A stretch of 64,000 nucleotides of DNA from Nematostella vectensis (lineage: Eukaryota > Cnidaria > Anthozoa > Actiniaria > Edwardsiidae), in the NCBI RefSeq assembly GCF_932526225.1, contig NC_064042.1, positions 12,845,040 to 12,909,039 of the forward strand, read 5' to 3'. The notes below the pieces were generated by a model. It was not told the origin of the DNA. It did not search any database and saw only the letters and a list, made by a program, of their open reading frames with translations. Position numbers and translations under genes: made by a program. Positions 12,001 through 23,661 of the stretch are shown here, piece by piece; within the stretch, counting starts at the first letter, position 1; each line of letters opens with the position of its first letter.

Positions 12001-15000
12001 TAAATACTACATAAATGGCTTTTCATTGGTATTTGTCACGCTACATTCTAGAACACCCGAGAAATGGTCCAAACAATATCGCATGACTGCAAGATTTCAC
12101 GACCTATCTACAAAATATGTCTTATTTACAAAGGTTTCTTCAACTATTCTGGAACTAACAATCTAGATCCTACTTTTTACAATACTAAAAGACCTAACTA
12201 GAATTTCAATTTACAATCACACTTACAAATCCTATATTCTAAGGTCCTTTTTACTCAAAGTCCTTCATAACACCATACCCTTCACCTTTTCACTCAAACT
12301 TCATTTGCCCCCAAGCCCCATGGTGGGAACGAGTCTTAGAGTAAAAAAAAACTGTTAATTCCCCCAGCCCCTCTGGACAGATTCCTGTTCAATAGTACTA
12401 TAAACCCCCACGTTGACCCCACACTTCCCTGGGACCATGGGGGTGGGGGTTTCAGATGACTAGTTCATAAGCTGAATATCATTTTTCAGGGGAGAAACGA
12501 TTACACTTTTACCCTCTTTTTGTCCCTTTATTTACTTACGTCATTCATTCAGTGCCGATTTCCAGGCGGTATCAAAATACCCATTTTTTACAATGTATTC
12601 TTTGCTTTTACAGAGCCTGAAACATAAAGTTACAACATCAGAAAATGGCACTGAAATGCTATCCAGTGGCGATGACCAAGTGGAAACTGTGTTTATCTGT
12701 GACCCATTTGAAGGCGAGGACTTTACAAAATTACGGAAAGAAGAGCAACGAATCATTGGTCCCCCTGTGGTGTTCAATTGCGCAAGGCAGAACCAGCCCC
12801 TCCCTTATAACTCTAGACCACTCTTTTGCAATGTTATGTCTGGTCATATAGTCTGCTTTACTGGCTTTAAGAAGAAGGAAGAACTTGGACATTTGTGCAA
12901 CCTTGTCCATCACATGGGTGGGAGTATCCGAGGTGAATTGAGTGGACGGGTAACACATCTGGTGGCAAGCACAGTACATGGACACAAATATGGAGTAAGT
13001 GAAAAGAAATGTATGATAATAGTGGAAGTGAGAACATTTCTGTGCTTCATTTTTATGCTTTTTGGACTAACACACATTTGAATTTAAAACTATTATTAAC
13101 ATCAAACAAGATTTTACAGAAAAATAAAAGCAAAAGGCAGTCATAATGTGCCCAGATTTGTGGGGAACTACTATAGTATCATGCAAAATGATCAAGTAGT
13201 TGTGTTGGATCAGATATACAAAAAAAGATGGTCAACTCTGCAGAAATTATCTCTATATAAAGACCTCTTCAAGGTAGACAGAAATGCAAACACTGTAAAG
13301 TACAGCTACAGTACATGTTATTTCATGTGGACAAAAATGGATGAAAATTGAAACAACATCACTGCTTGCTGAAGTGTCTGGCTGTGTGATTATTTTGACC
13401 AAGGTTACTATTGTAAAATGTTGCTTAACTTCCGAGTAGCATCCAGGGTTCAAAACATCTTTTTTAAATCTGCTAGATTTTGCCGGCTTTCTGGAATTTG
13501 GTGAAATTATGAAATAGGGGAATACAGAAAAAAAGAGCCGGAAAACCAGAAAACAGCTGGCCATCGCCGCAAGCCAGTCGCTATTTTGAACCCTGGCATC
13601 ATACAAGGGATGTCTGAGCACCCCCCAAGAAAAATCCTGGATACGGGCCTGGATCACTATCTCTAGTACAACCAAAACGATCTACAATTAATATACATGT
13701 GATGTTCTGAGTATCAATTTCAAGAGTACCTGCAATTCCAGCGGCATAAGTTATTCCCTCTATTGGGGTAGTACTGGTATACTTTTAATTAGTTATTTTA
13801 TATAGTAATAAAAACTTTACTTTTGCTAGGCTGCCGTCAGCTTAGGAAAGCCTATAATGACCTCTGATTGGATCAAGGATTGTTGGGCGCGGCGTAATGA
13901 TATGTAAGTTTGGTGATGTTGATGGTATTGTGGTGATAGTGCACAGTGACAGATTAAAGCCGCATTGTCACAAGTTTACTTCCGGTCTTTTACGTAACAA
14001 TCTCCGATCATTTTTAATGGAAAATGCAAAAAATATTTCAAAACATTGAAAGCAGTGTGTTTATTGGACGTTTCTTTGAGGATGTGATTGATAATTTACA
14101 GCAGATGGCCTGTTTAATATCTTGGATTTTAATAGATTCTTTTGTCTTTTAACGGTTGAGGTTTCCGTCGGACCTCCGGAAGTAAACTGGTGACAATGTG
14201 GCTTTAAGCGTATACCCGGCATCTCTTTAGGAGTATGAAATGAACAATTTTTGTTTTAATTTTTCTATTATAGTGATCCTGCTGCAGCAGATGTGGATAT
14301 GGTAAGTAACTCATCTGAGGCATGATTTAGTATTGAAATATCTTGCAGTAAAATGTAAAGAACTAAAAGTGTCCTGACATGGGTATAGCTCAATCTCCAC
14401 AATTTCGATGTTGATGCTTCTTTGATTTTGCTGCAAGTTATTTAAATGGATTAATCTCTAAGCTATTGGTAACCTGGAAAGCAAAATCTTGCTAATGTTT
14501 TTTACTCTAAATCTCTAAAGAAATAAACAGTAGCCAACCATGACTAGAATGCATATATTAGATACCAGTTTCCTTACAAAATGGATAGCGGTTCCATTGT
14601 GTTGGTTATAACATTTATCTACTTTTTTTCTTTCAGGGAAAGTTCCGTATGGCGCCATTCCACGGACTTGTGTTGAGTTTCTTTGGTTTCTCTGATGATG
14701 AAAAACAGCATATGGAGGAGTCGACTGAACAGCAAGGTAGAAGTCTTTTAGAATCGACCACGTTAACATGGGCAAGTAGGACGTATACCGAAAGTAAACT
14801 ACCTATAAAAGATGCAATGTCACATTTGTTTGTTTTGTAAGGGAAATTATTCACAGGCAGATCTAGGCATGGCCCAAGCAGGCCATGGCCCACCCCTACC
14901 CTCAGAGATTTTGCTTAAGAATAAGAAAAAAAAAAAAGAATATCCAAGAAAGAACAACAAATACCCCCTACCCCCACATTCTTGAAATGCTTGCTTCAGC

Positions 15001-18000
15001 CTTCCTTGATTGGAACTTCTGGATCTACAGTAGCCCTTTTATTACTTGGGCTGTTGGGGGCGCACAGATATAAAAAAAACTCTGATTATGATGGCGATTA
15101 TCAGTCATCTCTGGGTATTTGTTTATAAATTACCTGAAGGCACATTAAGGAAAGCATTTTTTTTTTTACTTCTCAGAGGCATGCTGAGGTCTTGCCTGTT
15201 TTAGTTTCACTATTGAAATGAGACACATTTTTACATATGACACTCTATATGAGTGGGGCCCAAACATCGATATCACTATAAATTCTGAAATCAGGTCATG
15301 TTATGAAGTCGGCCTCATAGATGTCCCTTATTGTTTGCCTTTGCTTTTGTCTAGGTGGTCAGTTTGAGGAGGCCGACAATGAGAGGTGCACCCATGTGGT
15401 TGTTGAAGATGGTGTCAAGGAGCTTCCTAGTGGACTGGTGGACGAGAAAAGATGCTTTGTAGTTAAGCAAGAGGTATTATTATTGCACTTGCATTAATTT
15501 CGTCAAAGTCCATGTAAATAATAGATAGTAAATAATATCTAGTCCACAGCATATGAATAGATGCCAGGGTTTTCATTAGGCCATTGCGGCTGGCGGAGCC
15601 AGATATGTATTCCACCATTTGAATCAGTCCCCCCTTCATTTATATTCTAGCATATGTAAACATTTGTAAGCAAAAAATATTTTTGTAATCACCTAACTAA
15701 AACAATTGAAAAACGAAATTGTTTTCAATTGTTTTCCGTTCTTCTTTTAGTGGTTCTGGGCCAGCATTCATATGGATGGGTGTGCTGATGAAACTCTTTA
15801 CACTTTCACTGCAACGGTAAGATCTTGAAATTGGCACTGCCCACGTAAATTATCCTTGTACCACGTTTCAGCAGTCCAATAGCAATCAAAGCTATCCTGC
15901 TATGACTGTAAGTAGACTTGAACCTGTTTTAACAGTCGTTTGATTAGAAAAAGGCCACATCACTTATTCAGTGAATAATATTAAATAAAATACTATAGAG
16001 CATTTTGGGAGAGACTATCAGTACAATAATTCTTAGTTACTAGATTGTCAGAAAGAATTGTTAGTTGAGGAATGTTATGTTAAGGTTTGAAAAGGATTGA
16101 TATTTCCGAATTTTAAAAAGTGGGACATTCAAAACTTTACAAACTTTTGTTGCTAGTTCCATATTTATTTTTTACTGATGCTATACAACCTCATGGTTTA
16201 TGAATTCTTATCAGTGTCACATGACATGACTAATCTTTGAATATGTTTCACAGCTTCCAGACATGATGGCCCAACAAAGAACTCCAATCAACTCAGGACG
16301 AAAACGCAAACGGCGAAAGCTAAAAGAGTCTGATCTGAGCGATCTGTTGTCCCCAGACTCTCCTCTTTTTCGGAACAAGAGGAAGAGCGGGGACTTGCTC
16401 TCGGCCTCAGGCTACCTCGACTCACTCGTCTCACCAAACACGCCCAACACAAGGAGCGACACACCCAGCGGGACCATTAGCCCTCAGGCCACACCCAAAC
16501 CTGTACCCCCAAAACCTTTGTCTGCGCGACAACAGGTGGTGATGGAGCTTCTTCAGACGGAGACTAATTACGTGGGCATACTTTCCACTATCCTCAAGGT
16601 ATGGGCGATTGTGCAGGAGTTGTACAGTGCAAATAGCACCTGCTGGCTCGGGCGATGACGACCGGATTTACCGAAAGGTCGGAAAAGAACAGGAATGCTA
16701 TTCTTTTTCGCTAAATTTCAACCTCCTTGCTCGTTGCCCAAAAAAGTAGATATCAAAGAAGAGCGTAAACCGGGTTCGAACCAAGTTCTTCTTATATTTA
16801 ACTGTCGAATCCGTTGTATCGCGACCCGCGTTTTCAAAACACGGGCAATCCTGGGAACGCGCCTGGTTACTTGTAGCAGTACTGCTGGACGAGCTCATAA
16901 ATTGCCTAAAACCATGCAAACATTATTTGGTTTTGTAATCTATGCCAAACAAATCTCCGACTTAAATCAGTCTTCTATGTCAGTACACGATAGGTTGAAT
17001 TTTGTGACAGTGATGCAACAACAAGAGTTTGCCGGCATTGTCGTGCATTTTCAGATTCGTAGAGTTTAGAGATCCCTTTTATTGCACATTAAATCACACT
17101 TTCACCAAACCCTGTAGTACCTGTAATTTCTTTTATCCTCTTTGGTTCTGGTTCCCTACAATTTGCTTTTAGAGCAATAAAGAGTTTGTGTTTTTTTTTT
17201 ATAAAATTCACGACCTCATTAACTATAGAAGCTTCTAATTTTTGGCTGGTCGTTTTTGGCCGAGTTATTCAGACAGAATGTGAACTGAAAACTCACCTGT
17301 TCCTACTTTGTACTGTAGGTTTTTAAGGAGCCCTTAGAAACTGATCCACGTGGCCCTATCATACCTCAGGAGGACATCAAGACCATATTTGGAAGTGTCC
17401 CGGACATCCTCGATGTGCATACCAAGATGATGGTACGATCCGTAATATCTTCTTATCGAACGTTTCACTCATGTCTTTCCTCTTACTTTGTTTTAATGCA
17501 ATGTGCAGGTCCGGTAAAGAACTATGCTTCCATACATAATTCTGGACCCTCTTTAACCCCTTGTATTTCGGTCCTGACAATTTATATTCCTTGGGTACCA
17601 GCGCTGGGGCCTGACAATAAACGGCCAATCATACCTTATTTGGGTGGTTCCCCCCTCCGCAGTTTTGGTGGTAGAATTCATCGTAGAGTTCATAGTTTTG
17701 ATTCTTTAGCTACCTCTCTTCTTGCGCCTCGTTTCTATGTTAATAACGAGGTGTGCTCCGCTTTCACACAACACGGGTAGTGTTACGACTGCCATTTCCA
17801 ATATTCTGCAAACTCTCCTCAACAATTACCAACTGCTAAACTGCTTTCTGGCTTCCATCAATCAAATAAGCGGAATTATATTTGGTGCTTTTTTATTGGT
17901 CAACTCTTTGCGGAGAGGTGAGGTGATTGAAAACCATTTCAGTGCTGGCCAATGAAAACGCTTCAAGGATTTTCAATTACGGAAGCCAGAATGCGATTTA

Positions 18001-21000
18001 GTAGCGTTGAATTGTCAGCGAGAATGCTGAGAACGTAAGGGAAGTTCAATTAAATACTGAAATGTTTCATTGTGTGTCTTGTTAATAGCACGAGTTGGAG
18101 ACAATCTTGGCTAATTGGACAGAAGACAAGTGCATAGGAAATGTCATCTTAAAACATGTATGTAAACAGTGACCAAACCAGTTTTATCCAAGCTTAATTG
18201 CCAGTAGCCCGATCCAAGCTCCAAAACAGCCACATTCTTCACCAAATTTAATGCATTGTTCGAATAGAGGACCATTTCCAGACACGCAGGAACGCATTCT
18301 GTGCGTCTGTCAATCTCAAATCTGAAATTTCCCTAATTCCCATATCCATAATTGCAAGTTATGGATAAATGTTTGTGACTGGTTTATGTAACAGTGTTGC
18401 CCCCTCCGCAGTGGCCCCCATGGAGGCTTTTTTTTATAATGTAACTACTTTTGAAGTGTTAGGCAGTGTACTCGTCTTGTAGTATAACCTTTCTTATAAA
18501 CGTCTTTATTTATCAGGCGGATGTTCTTGGCAAGGTGTACCCCCCTTTCGTGAACTACTTCGAGATCAGCAAGGAGACGGTTCTACGCTGTGACAAGGAG
18601 AGCCCTAGATTCCATGCCTTCCTCAGGGTAGGGTGTTTCATATTTCGCGTTTTTGAGAAGACCTTATTAAACTTTCAATCTTGTATCTTGATATGTCTTT
18701 GAAAACTTTTAAAATATTGTTTTTAGTAGACCTTAAAAAACATGTCTTTTTGGTTTTCTATGTGTCATATTAGACCTTAAAAACCTGTTTATCTTGTTTT
18801 ACTGGCGTGCCTTAGTAGACCCAATGAACCTGTTTATCTTGTTTTACAGGCGTGCCTTAGTAGACCTGAGTGTGGGCGTCAAACACTTGTTGAGCTGTTA
18901 ATCAGACCTGTTCAGCGATTACCCAGCATGAATCTTCTGCTGTCAGGCTAGTAGTACCTCAGATTATTACAATTTTCCTGAAAACCAGGGTTTTGCGATG
19001 GATGGGTTGGGTGAGTTAGTTATAGGCACCTGTAAATGTATCGGGGTCTTACCTACATTTATAACAATAATCAATATATTCGTAGACATAATCAAACGCA
19101 CAGATAAGAAGTTTGCAGACAAAGTTGCGTTGGAGAAAGCTGCAGACGCTTTAAAGAACGTCCTGACGTGAGTACAAATGAAAAGTATAAAGGTTACGTA
19201 ATGATGTCCACACCCTTCATAAATTACAAAAAGAAAGAACACAATTAGATTTGGTGGCCTCGGACATCTAACGTTGTTCACTTTGTATAGGCACATAAAT
19301 GAGAACAAGCGCAAAACAGACGGTCAGGTGCAGATGTTCGAGATTCTACGCGATGTTGACGGTTGCCCGGTAAGTTAGTCATGCCAAGGCTTTTGTTGGG
19401 GATATTTGGACTACTGGAGATAAGCAGGGTGTTCAAACGGAAATAACAAATTTAGAAGAAACATAAGGGCCATTAAAAAAGGTAAGTAGTGTTTCAGGTG
19501 TCAGTTTTTTAAGCAGCATTTATGTTTACCTTTGGTAATCGGAAAAGTGCAAAAATTAGACCGAATAACGGTCACTACCATAATATCTCTCTTTGCCAAA
19601 AAAAACCCTGCTATTGGTACAAAGAGTAGTCGCAAAAGGCACCGCTGTATCCCCCAGAGCTTAAAGCTTTGAAACCCTGCGCTTATTCAACTGCAATTTG
19701 TCTCCTAGGCATATGTGCTATCCTCTCACCGAAGTTATGTGACCAAGGCTGACACGTTCGAGCTGAGCGATGGGCTGGTTGGCAAGGGCGAGCCTGTTAC
19801 AATCTTCCTTTTCAACGACAGTCTAGAGGTAACAAAACATAGCCTCACAGTTTGGGTCGTGGTTGACGTGATGGATGTCTTTCCGGTAGGCTGCCATAAG
19901 CTCACAGATTCGGGCCTTTGTTACAAAGGTTTGAGGGGTATATTAAATTCTGGGAAATTCTGTGATACTTTCTCAAAGTCCGCTGGCCAGCTTTTTAGAG
20001 ATTGGCTTCTGCTTTAAAATGGACTTTTCTAGATCGCTTCCGGCCAATTTTTACTTACCTTAATTTATTGCATATATTGTATATTATCTTTCGTGGCTTA
20101 AAATCGAAATCGTGCAAACGGAACAAGTCATCCTCTCCGTTCGCCTGATTTTTTACTTATTATTAAGGAAAATATTCATTAGATCGCGGGTTCCTATTAG
20201 GAAAAATCAAAGATGGCGACTTAGGGTAAGTCTAAGTATAAATCAGCCTACGACCCCACTACGATGCTCGACTATGAAAGTTGTAGTGTGTTATTCAGGG
20301 CTGAGACATGTCGTAGGCATACGACTAAATCATGCAGTCTTGCAGCCTTTAGATAGTTTTAGAATAAAATAAAAAAATCTGTGTTGCACAACAATTATTG
20401 ATAGGTAAAGCTTTTTGTCTGTAGATGACAAAACGCCGTGGTCTGAAAATGAACCTTCCGATGAAAAGCCCGGCAGCGCGCACACCACAGAAAGCGTACA
20501 AGCACGTGTTGTTCATTCCTCTAGCCCACGTGAAGAGAGTGGTCAACATCAGGGATAATGAAGGTGAAGCCTCTTTAGCTCCTTTGCCCAACTCCCTAAT
20601 CGCCCTTGTCGCAATACAGTTGAGCGTATGAGAAGCTGAAAATTATGAGCCTGCTAGCCTAAAATTTGTTATTAACGCTTAAAAGAAATTATTGCCTAGA
20701 AAATAGAAATCGGATTCATATTTTCTTAAATCATCATATCATAGTAATGTAGTTTTATTTTATTTGCCGGTATTTGCGTTTTTTTTCAGGGAGTGCAAAG
20801 TATTTCATGTTGAAAATCTATAGCTAGATATATAGAGAACACAATCAAGATATATCAAGAACACAATCGTACAGTATACACTGGCGTGTATTGAGCTTAT
20901 ATAAAATCCATGTTTTCAGAGCAGTTGGTTTGAGAGTTATCCTGCTGTTTATATAACATGGTATAGCAAATGAGTTGGATTTCCTGTCCTGTGACATAAG

Positions 21001-23661
21001 ACTGACCATTAGGACCTCATTGCCAACACACATAATTTGTTTTACCTAGACCTTTTTGCTTAAATGTAAGCCCTTCACTATACCTTGTATTTCAGTGCCG
21101 TGCCAATCCTACTCAGATTTAACTCCCATCCCATTCTAATAAAGCTTACCTAACTAACCAATCTCACCTCTGCTTCTACTATCTATGTAGTCTGCCTGAC
21201 CTTACATCGCCTCACCAGGCACTACCCTACATTAGCTTCTTTAGTCTATCAAACCTAAGCTCATTTTAGTTATCCCTGAACGGCCTACTGGCTCTTTACG
21301 AAATTGGATCACTCTTTAATGACCTTCCGTTCTATTCTGAGATGCTAAACCTTAAATTGTAGTTGTAATCTCCTGTTTTGGTCTACCTCGCCTATCTCTC
21401 TTTTCCAACTTTGGTTTCCACCATCTAACTCTATATCACTTAAACCTAAACTATCTAATCTTAACTTTGTATTCGTGTATTCGTGTACCTCTAGATTGCC
21501 AGAACTTGTTTGGACTGATCTACCGCTGCCCCAACGACATGAAGGAGAAACTCCTGATGTTCCGCCTTATCTGCGACGACATCACCAAGGACGAGTGGCT
21601 CCATAAGCTAACTTCTGGACTGGCCAACGCCACATGTACTACCGATATGGTGAGTCCCCGCCCTGAATATCCTATATAAACTCAGTAGTAGATCATGGGA
21701 TGGCACATTTACCACGCTAAGGGTAAGACAATCGAAGAAAAGCCCTGCCTCACAAGCCTAGCTGATCAGACCGGTTATTGTGGCAGCTGAAATCCAACTC
21801 CAGTGTTTGTATTTGGCCACATAAACAGAGGGGCATTTATGTAAAACTGGATGGTTGGAGAAAACCCTTCACGATTGTATATTAAAATAATTTAGTCTAT
21901 GGCTGTTATTCTGGATAAGGTCGACCTTTATTATTTTCTTCCTTTTTAAATTTACTGCTGAACAGCACTTGTATCACCCATAAATATGATACCTTCCATA
22001 AATGTAAGAACAACCGTAAATGTAAGAAAACGTCGCCCATAAATGTAAGATTTTTACAGAAGATAAGTTCTACTCTAACAGCTTAGTTGTCGCTCCATCG
22101 TTGACATATCATTCCAGGAGAATTTTGTGACCACAGTAGACCCTCAAGAGCTGATGTTGAGTAAAAGTGATTTGTCAACGGGAACCCTCAGCAGAGCAGT
22201 GAGGTAAGGAGGTCGTGAGGTTCATCTGGTCCGAAATATCCAACCATTCAATGATAGCCATCACTCTGTATCTCTTCTGAACTTCCTCACCTATGAAACA
22301 GAACTGTTTGCTTTATTACGTCCTTGTAAACAATACGTCTACAGTACCTCCTGACAACAAAACATCTATAGCCCTACCCTTCTCGCTCATGTAAACAGAA
22401 CATCTGCAGTCTTCTTCCTTAAACACCGCATTTTCAGCCCCTCCCCACCCCTATAAAAAGCACATTTTACCCCCCCCCCCCCCCATATCTGTTAAACAGC
22501 TCATCTGCAGTACCCTACCTGTACACCTCTGTTCCCTTCCCTGACAACAACACAACAGGTGTGTTTGATTCCTGAAATTTATATTTGTTTCTGCAATTGG
22601 ATCCGTAGACAGCTTATACTTTCCAAAACGCTTTTTAGAACACTTGATTTCGGGGCGGGTTTATGCATTCAGGGAACTTATATTCGGGTGTTTTATCTGG
22701 CAGGGTTGCTAAGCGAACCACAAGAAAGGTCAGCCGAGCCTTATCCATGAACAAAACACCCAGCAAGAAAGCTGGCCTGCTACGACGATCATCTTCAAAG
22801 TAAGTTCGGCTTTTGCTTGCTTTGTTGCCAGCGTCAGACAATAGCACGACTGGGTGGTAGACGTTAGAAGGCGACGCATTTTGTGAGCTGTCATTGGTTG
22901 AGTGTCGGCAATTTGTTGGTTGCTAAAATGCAGGGTTCAAAATATTTTTTTAAATCTGCTAGATTTTGCCGGCTTTGTGGATTTTGATGGGAAAAACAGC
23001 CTGCATACTCGAAATATGAGAGGGGAATACAGAAAAGAAGAGCCGGCAAAGACCAAAAAACAGCCGGCTATCGCCGGCAGCAGACGGCCTCTTTTTCTCT
23101 TTTTTGGACCCTGAAATGTCATGCGACGCATTATCAAGGGCGGCGCTCGTGAAAGGTTTTCTTGACGACGACAACAGAAAACAATGCAATTCGATCCCTA
23201 ATTCAATAGCAGCACGTTAAAATGCGTTCTTTCTGATAAATTTTAGTCGTTTTCGAACAAAGCATGACGTGAAAGCCCCGACTTTCACCGTCAATTGAGG
23301 ACGCACACATTTGCATTGTAAACTTCTAACTATTTTAAATGTCGCCAAAAAAAACCCTTCAAAACATGGACTAAATTAAGGATGTCCCTCTTCTTTAGCG
23401 TAACACTAAGTCGAGTTCCATCACAACCTGTGGGCGCCAGTCCACTCGTCACTTCTTCTCGACACAACCAGAACCTACCGATTGGGGTCCGGGGCCGAGC
23501 CTTCAGCGTGTGTGAAGGACTGGTGAGGAAGTTATCGTCTATTGATTACCATGCATTGATGGTCTCGTTGATGGTTCGTGTCTTTGCATTTTCAGGATTC
23601 TCCTTTCGTCGACGTTGACATGAAAGTCCGTCGATCCATGTCTATTAGTGAGGAGGTCTGA
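9048..23661 (+). CDS. ECT2: ECT2, RhoGEF of cytokinesis (22 coding exons)
   Basis: ECT2 is a guanine-nucleotide exchange factor that activates RhoA at the cleavage plane, recruited and relieved of autoinhibition by centralspindlin. I joined these exons in frame: 9048-9102, 10859-10938, 12614-12994, 13830-13903, 14274-14301, 14637-14736, 15355-15473, 15751-15816, 16254-16598, 17319-17432, 18089-18157, 18517-18627, 18850-18946, 19086-19167, 19291-19369, 19709-19828, 20425-20563, 21495-21649, 22118-22203, 22725-22799, 23399-23522, 23596-23661. They total 2,565 nt (854 aa plus TGA), close to the usual 880-910 aa, and every phase agrees. Domains: three BRCT units (about residues 25-300), a basic linker, DH (about 392-590), PH (about 610-740) and a Ser/basic tail. 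The start is the first ATG in frame with the BRCT exon. One intron is GC-AG. The first exon and the weakly conserved tail exons 20-22 are the least certain. Confidence 0.92.
11106..11305 (-). repeat. Truncated copy of a MITE family shared with 13,952-14,210
   Basis: This intron-2 segment begins with TAAAGCCGCATTTTCACCAG and matches the element at 13,952-14,210 in reverse orientation, including the block around GGCCATCCGCTCTAAATT and the AGAAACTTCCAATAGACACA block. The far arm is missing, so the copy is truncated near 11,305. Confidence 0.65.
13446..13598. repeat. hAT-like MITE, copy 1 (TIR CAGGGTTCAAAA)
   Basis: The segment begins CAGGGTTCAAAAC and ends TTTTGAACCCTGG. The interior matches a second copy at 22,930-23,118, including AAATCTGCTAGATTTTGCCG and GGGGAATACAGAAAA. 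CAGGG-type ends are usual for hAT non-autonomous elements. It lies in ECT2 intron 3 and has no coding capacity. Confidence 0.7.
13952..14210. repeat. MITE with ~35-bp inverted ends in ECT2 intron 4
   Basis: The left end TTAAAGCCGCATTGTCACAA and the right end, whose inverse complement is TTAAAGCCACATTGTCACCA, are inverted copies extending through GTTTACTTCCGG. A truncated relative is at 11,106-11,305. The interior is AT-rich and non-coding. Confidence 0.75.
16254..16598 (+). other. ECT2: ECT2 exon 9: nuclear-localisation linker and start of DH
   Basis: This 115-codon exon encodes a basic cluster RKRKRRK (about residues 317-323), fitting the nuclear import signal that keeps ECT2 nuclear in interphase. 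It is followed by many Ser/Thr-Pro sites (LSPDSP, SPNTP, TISPQATP), candidate CDK targets. The exon ends with the first DH helix (ARQQVVMELLQTETNYVGIL). The phosphosite role is inferred from the family; only the motifs are visible. Confidence 0.88.
17830..18014. repeat. Small inverted-repeat element in ECT2 intron 10
   Basis: The left end, CTAAACTGCTTTCTGGCTTCC, is mirrored by the right end GGAAGCCAGAATGCGATTTAG, about 21 bp with a few mismatches. The interior is non-coding. No clear target-site duplication is visible. Confidence 0.5.
18727..18862 (+). repeat. Three ~45-bp tandem repeats spanning the ECT2 exon 13 acceptor
   Basis: TAGACC recurs at 18727, 18771, 18816 and 18861 (spacing 44, 45, 45). 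Repeats 2 and 3 both contain CTGTTTATCTTGTTTTAC followed by GGCGTGCCTTAG. In repeat 3 the acceptor is intact (TTTTACAG then GCGTGCC, the exon start at 18850). In repeat 2 the same position reads TTTTACTG, so the duplicate acceptor lacks its AG. Confidence 0.85.
20215..20360 (+). repeat. Short interspersed repeat related to 60-130
   Basis: This intron-16 segment ends CATACGACTAAATCATGCAG...GCAGCCTTTAGATAGTTTTAGAATAAAAT. A similar ending, CATACGTCTAAATCATGCGG...CAGCCTTTAAAATATTCTATTG, is at 87-135. The shared tail suggests a SINE-like or MITE family, but the head of the element is not clear. Confidence 0.4.
22930..23118. repeat. hAT-like MITE, copy 2 (TIR CAGGGTTCAAAA)
   Basis: This copy begins CAGGGTTCAAAATATTTTTT and ends near TTTTTTGGACCCTG. 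It shares its interior with 13,446-13,598 and adds internal GCCGGCTATCGCCGGC-type palindromes. It lies in ECT2 intron 20. Confidence 0.65.

Larger units (their letters stand above)
10859..15816 (+). other. ECT2: ECT2 exons 2-8: tandem BRCT region
   Basis: These exons encode about residues 19-301. Exon 2 starts the first BRCT unit (TRVCVVGRKNF). Exon 3 (12614-12994) ends the first unit and contains most of the second, with FTGFKKKEELGHLCNLVHHMGG and the RVTHLVAS strand. Exon 4 supplies the buried-Trp helix (IMTSDWIKDCW). Exons 6-8 encode the third unit, with CTHVVVED and a terminal WFWASIHMDG Trp helix. In the family these repeats bind phosphorylated RACGAP1 and fold back to inhibit the DH domain. 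Confidence 0.88.
17319..22203 (+). other. ECT2: ECT2 exons 10-19: DH (Dbl homology) and PH domains
   Basis: Exons 10-15 (17319-19369) complete the catalytic DH domain. The signature helix reads LIRPVQRLPSMNLLL (exon 13), followed by an HINENKR segment (exon 15). Exons 16-19 form the PH domain, with the strands YVLSSHRSYV and VTIFLFND and the C-terminal Trp helix KDEWLHKLTSG. The DH domain catalyses nucleotide exchange on Rho; the PH and the basic tail bind membrane phosphoinositides in the family. Confidence 0.9.

Noticed and set aside
16695-17069. 124-aa ORF in ECT2 intron 9
   Set aside because: No recognisable domain, and it sits between two exons that splice in frame.
17415-17780. 121-aa ORF downstream of ECT2 exon 10
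   Set aside because: It starts within exon 10 in a different frame and runs into the intron; composition is not protein-like.
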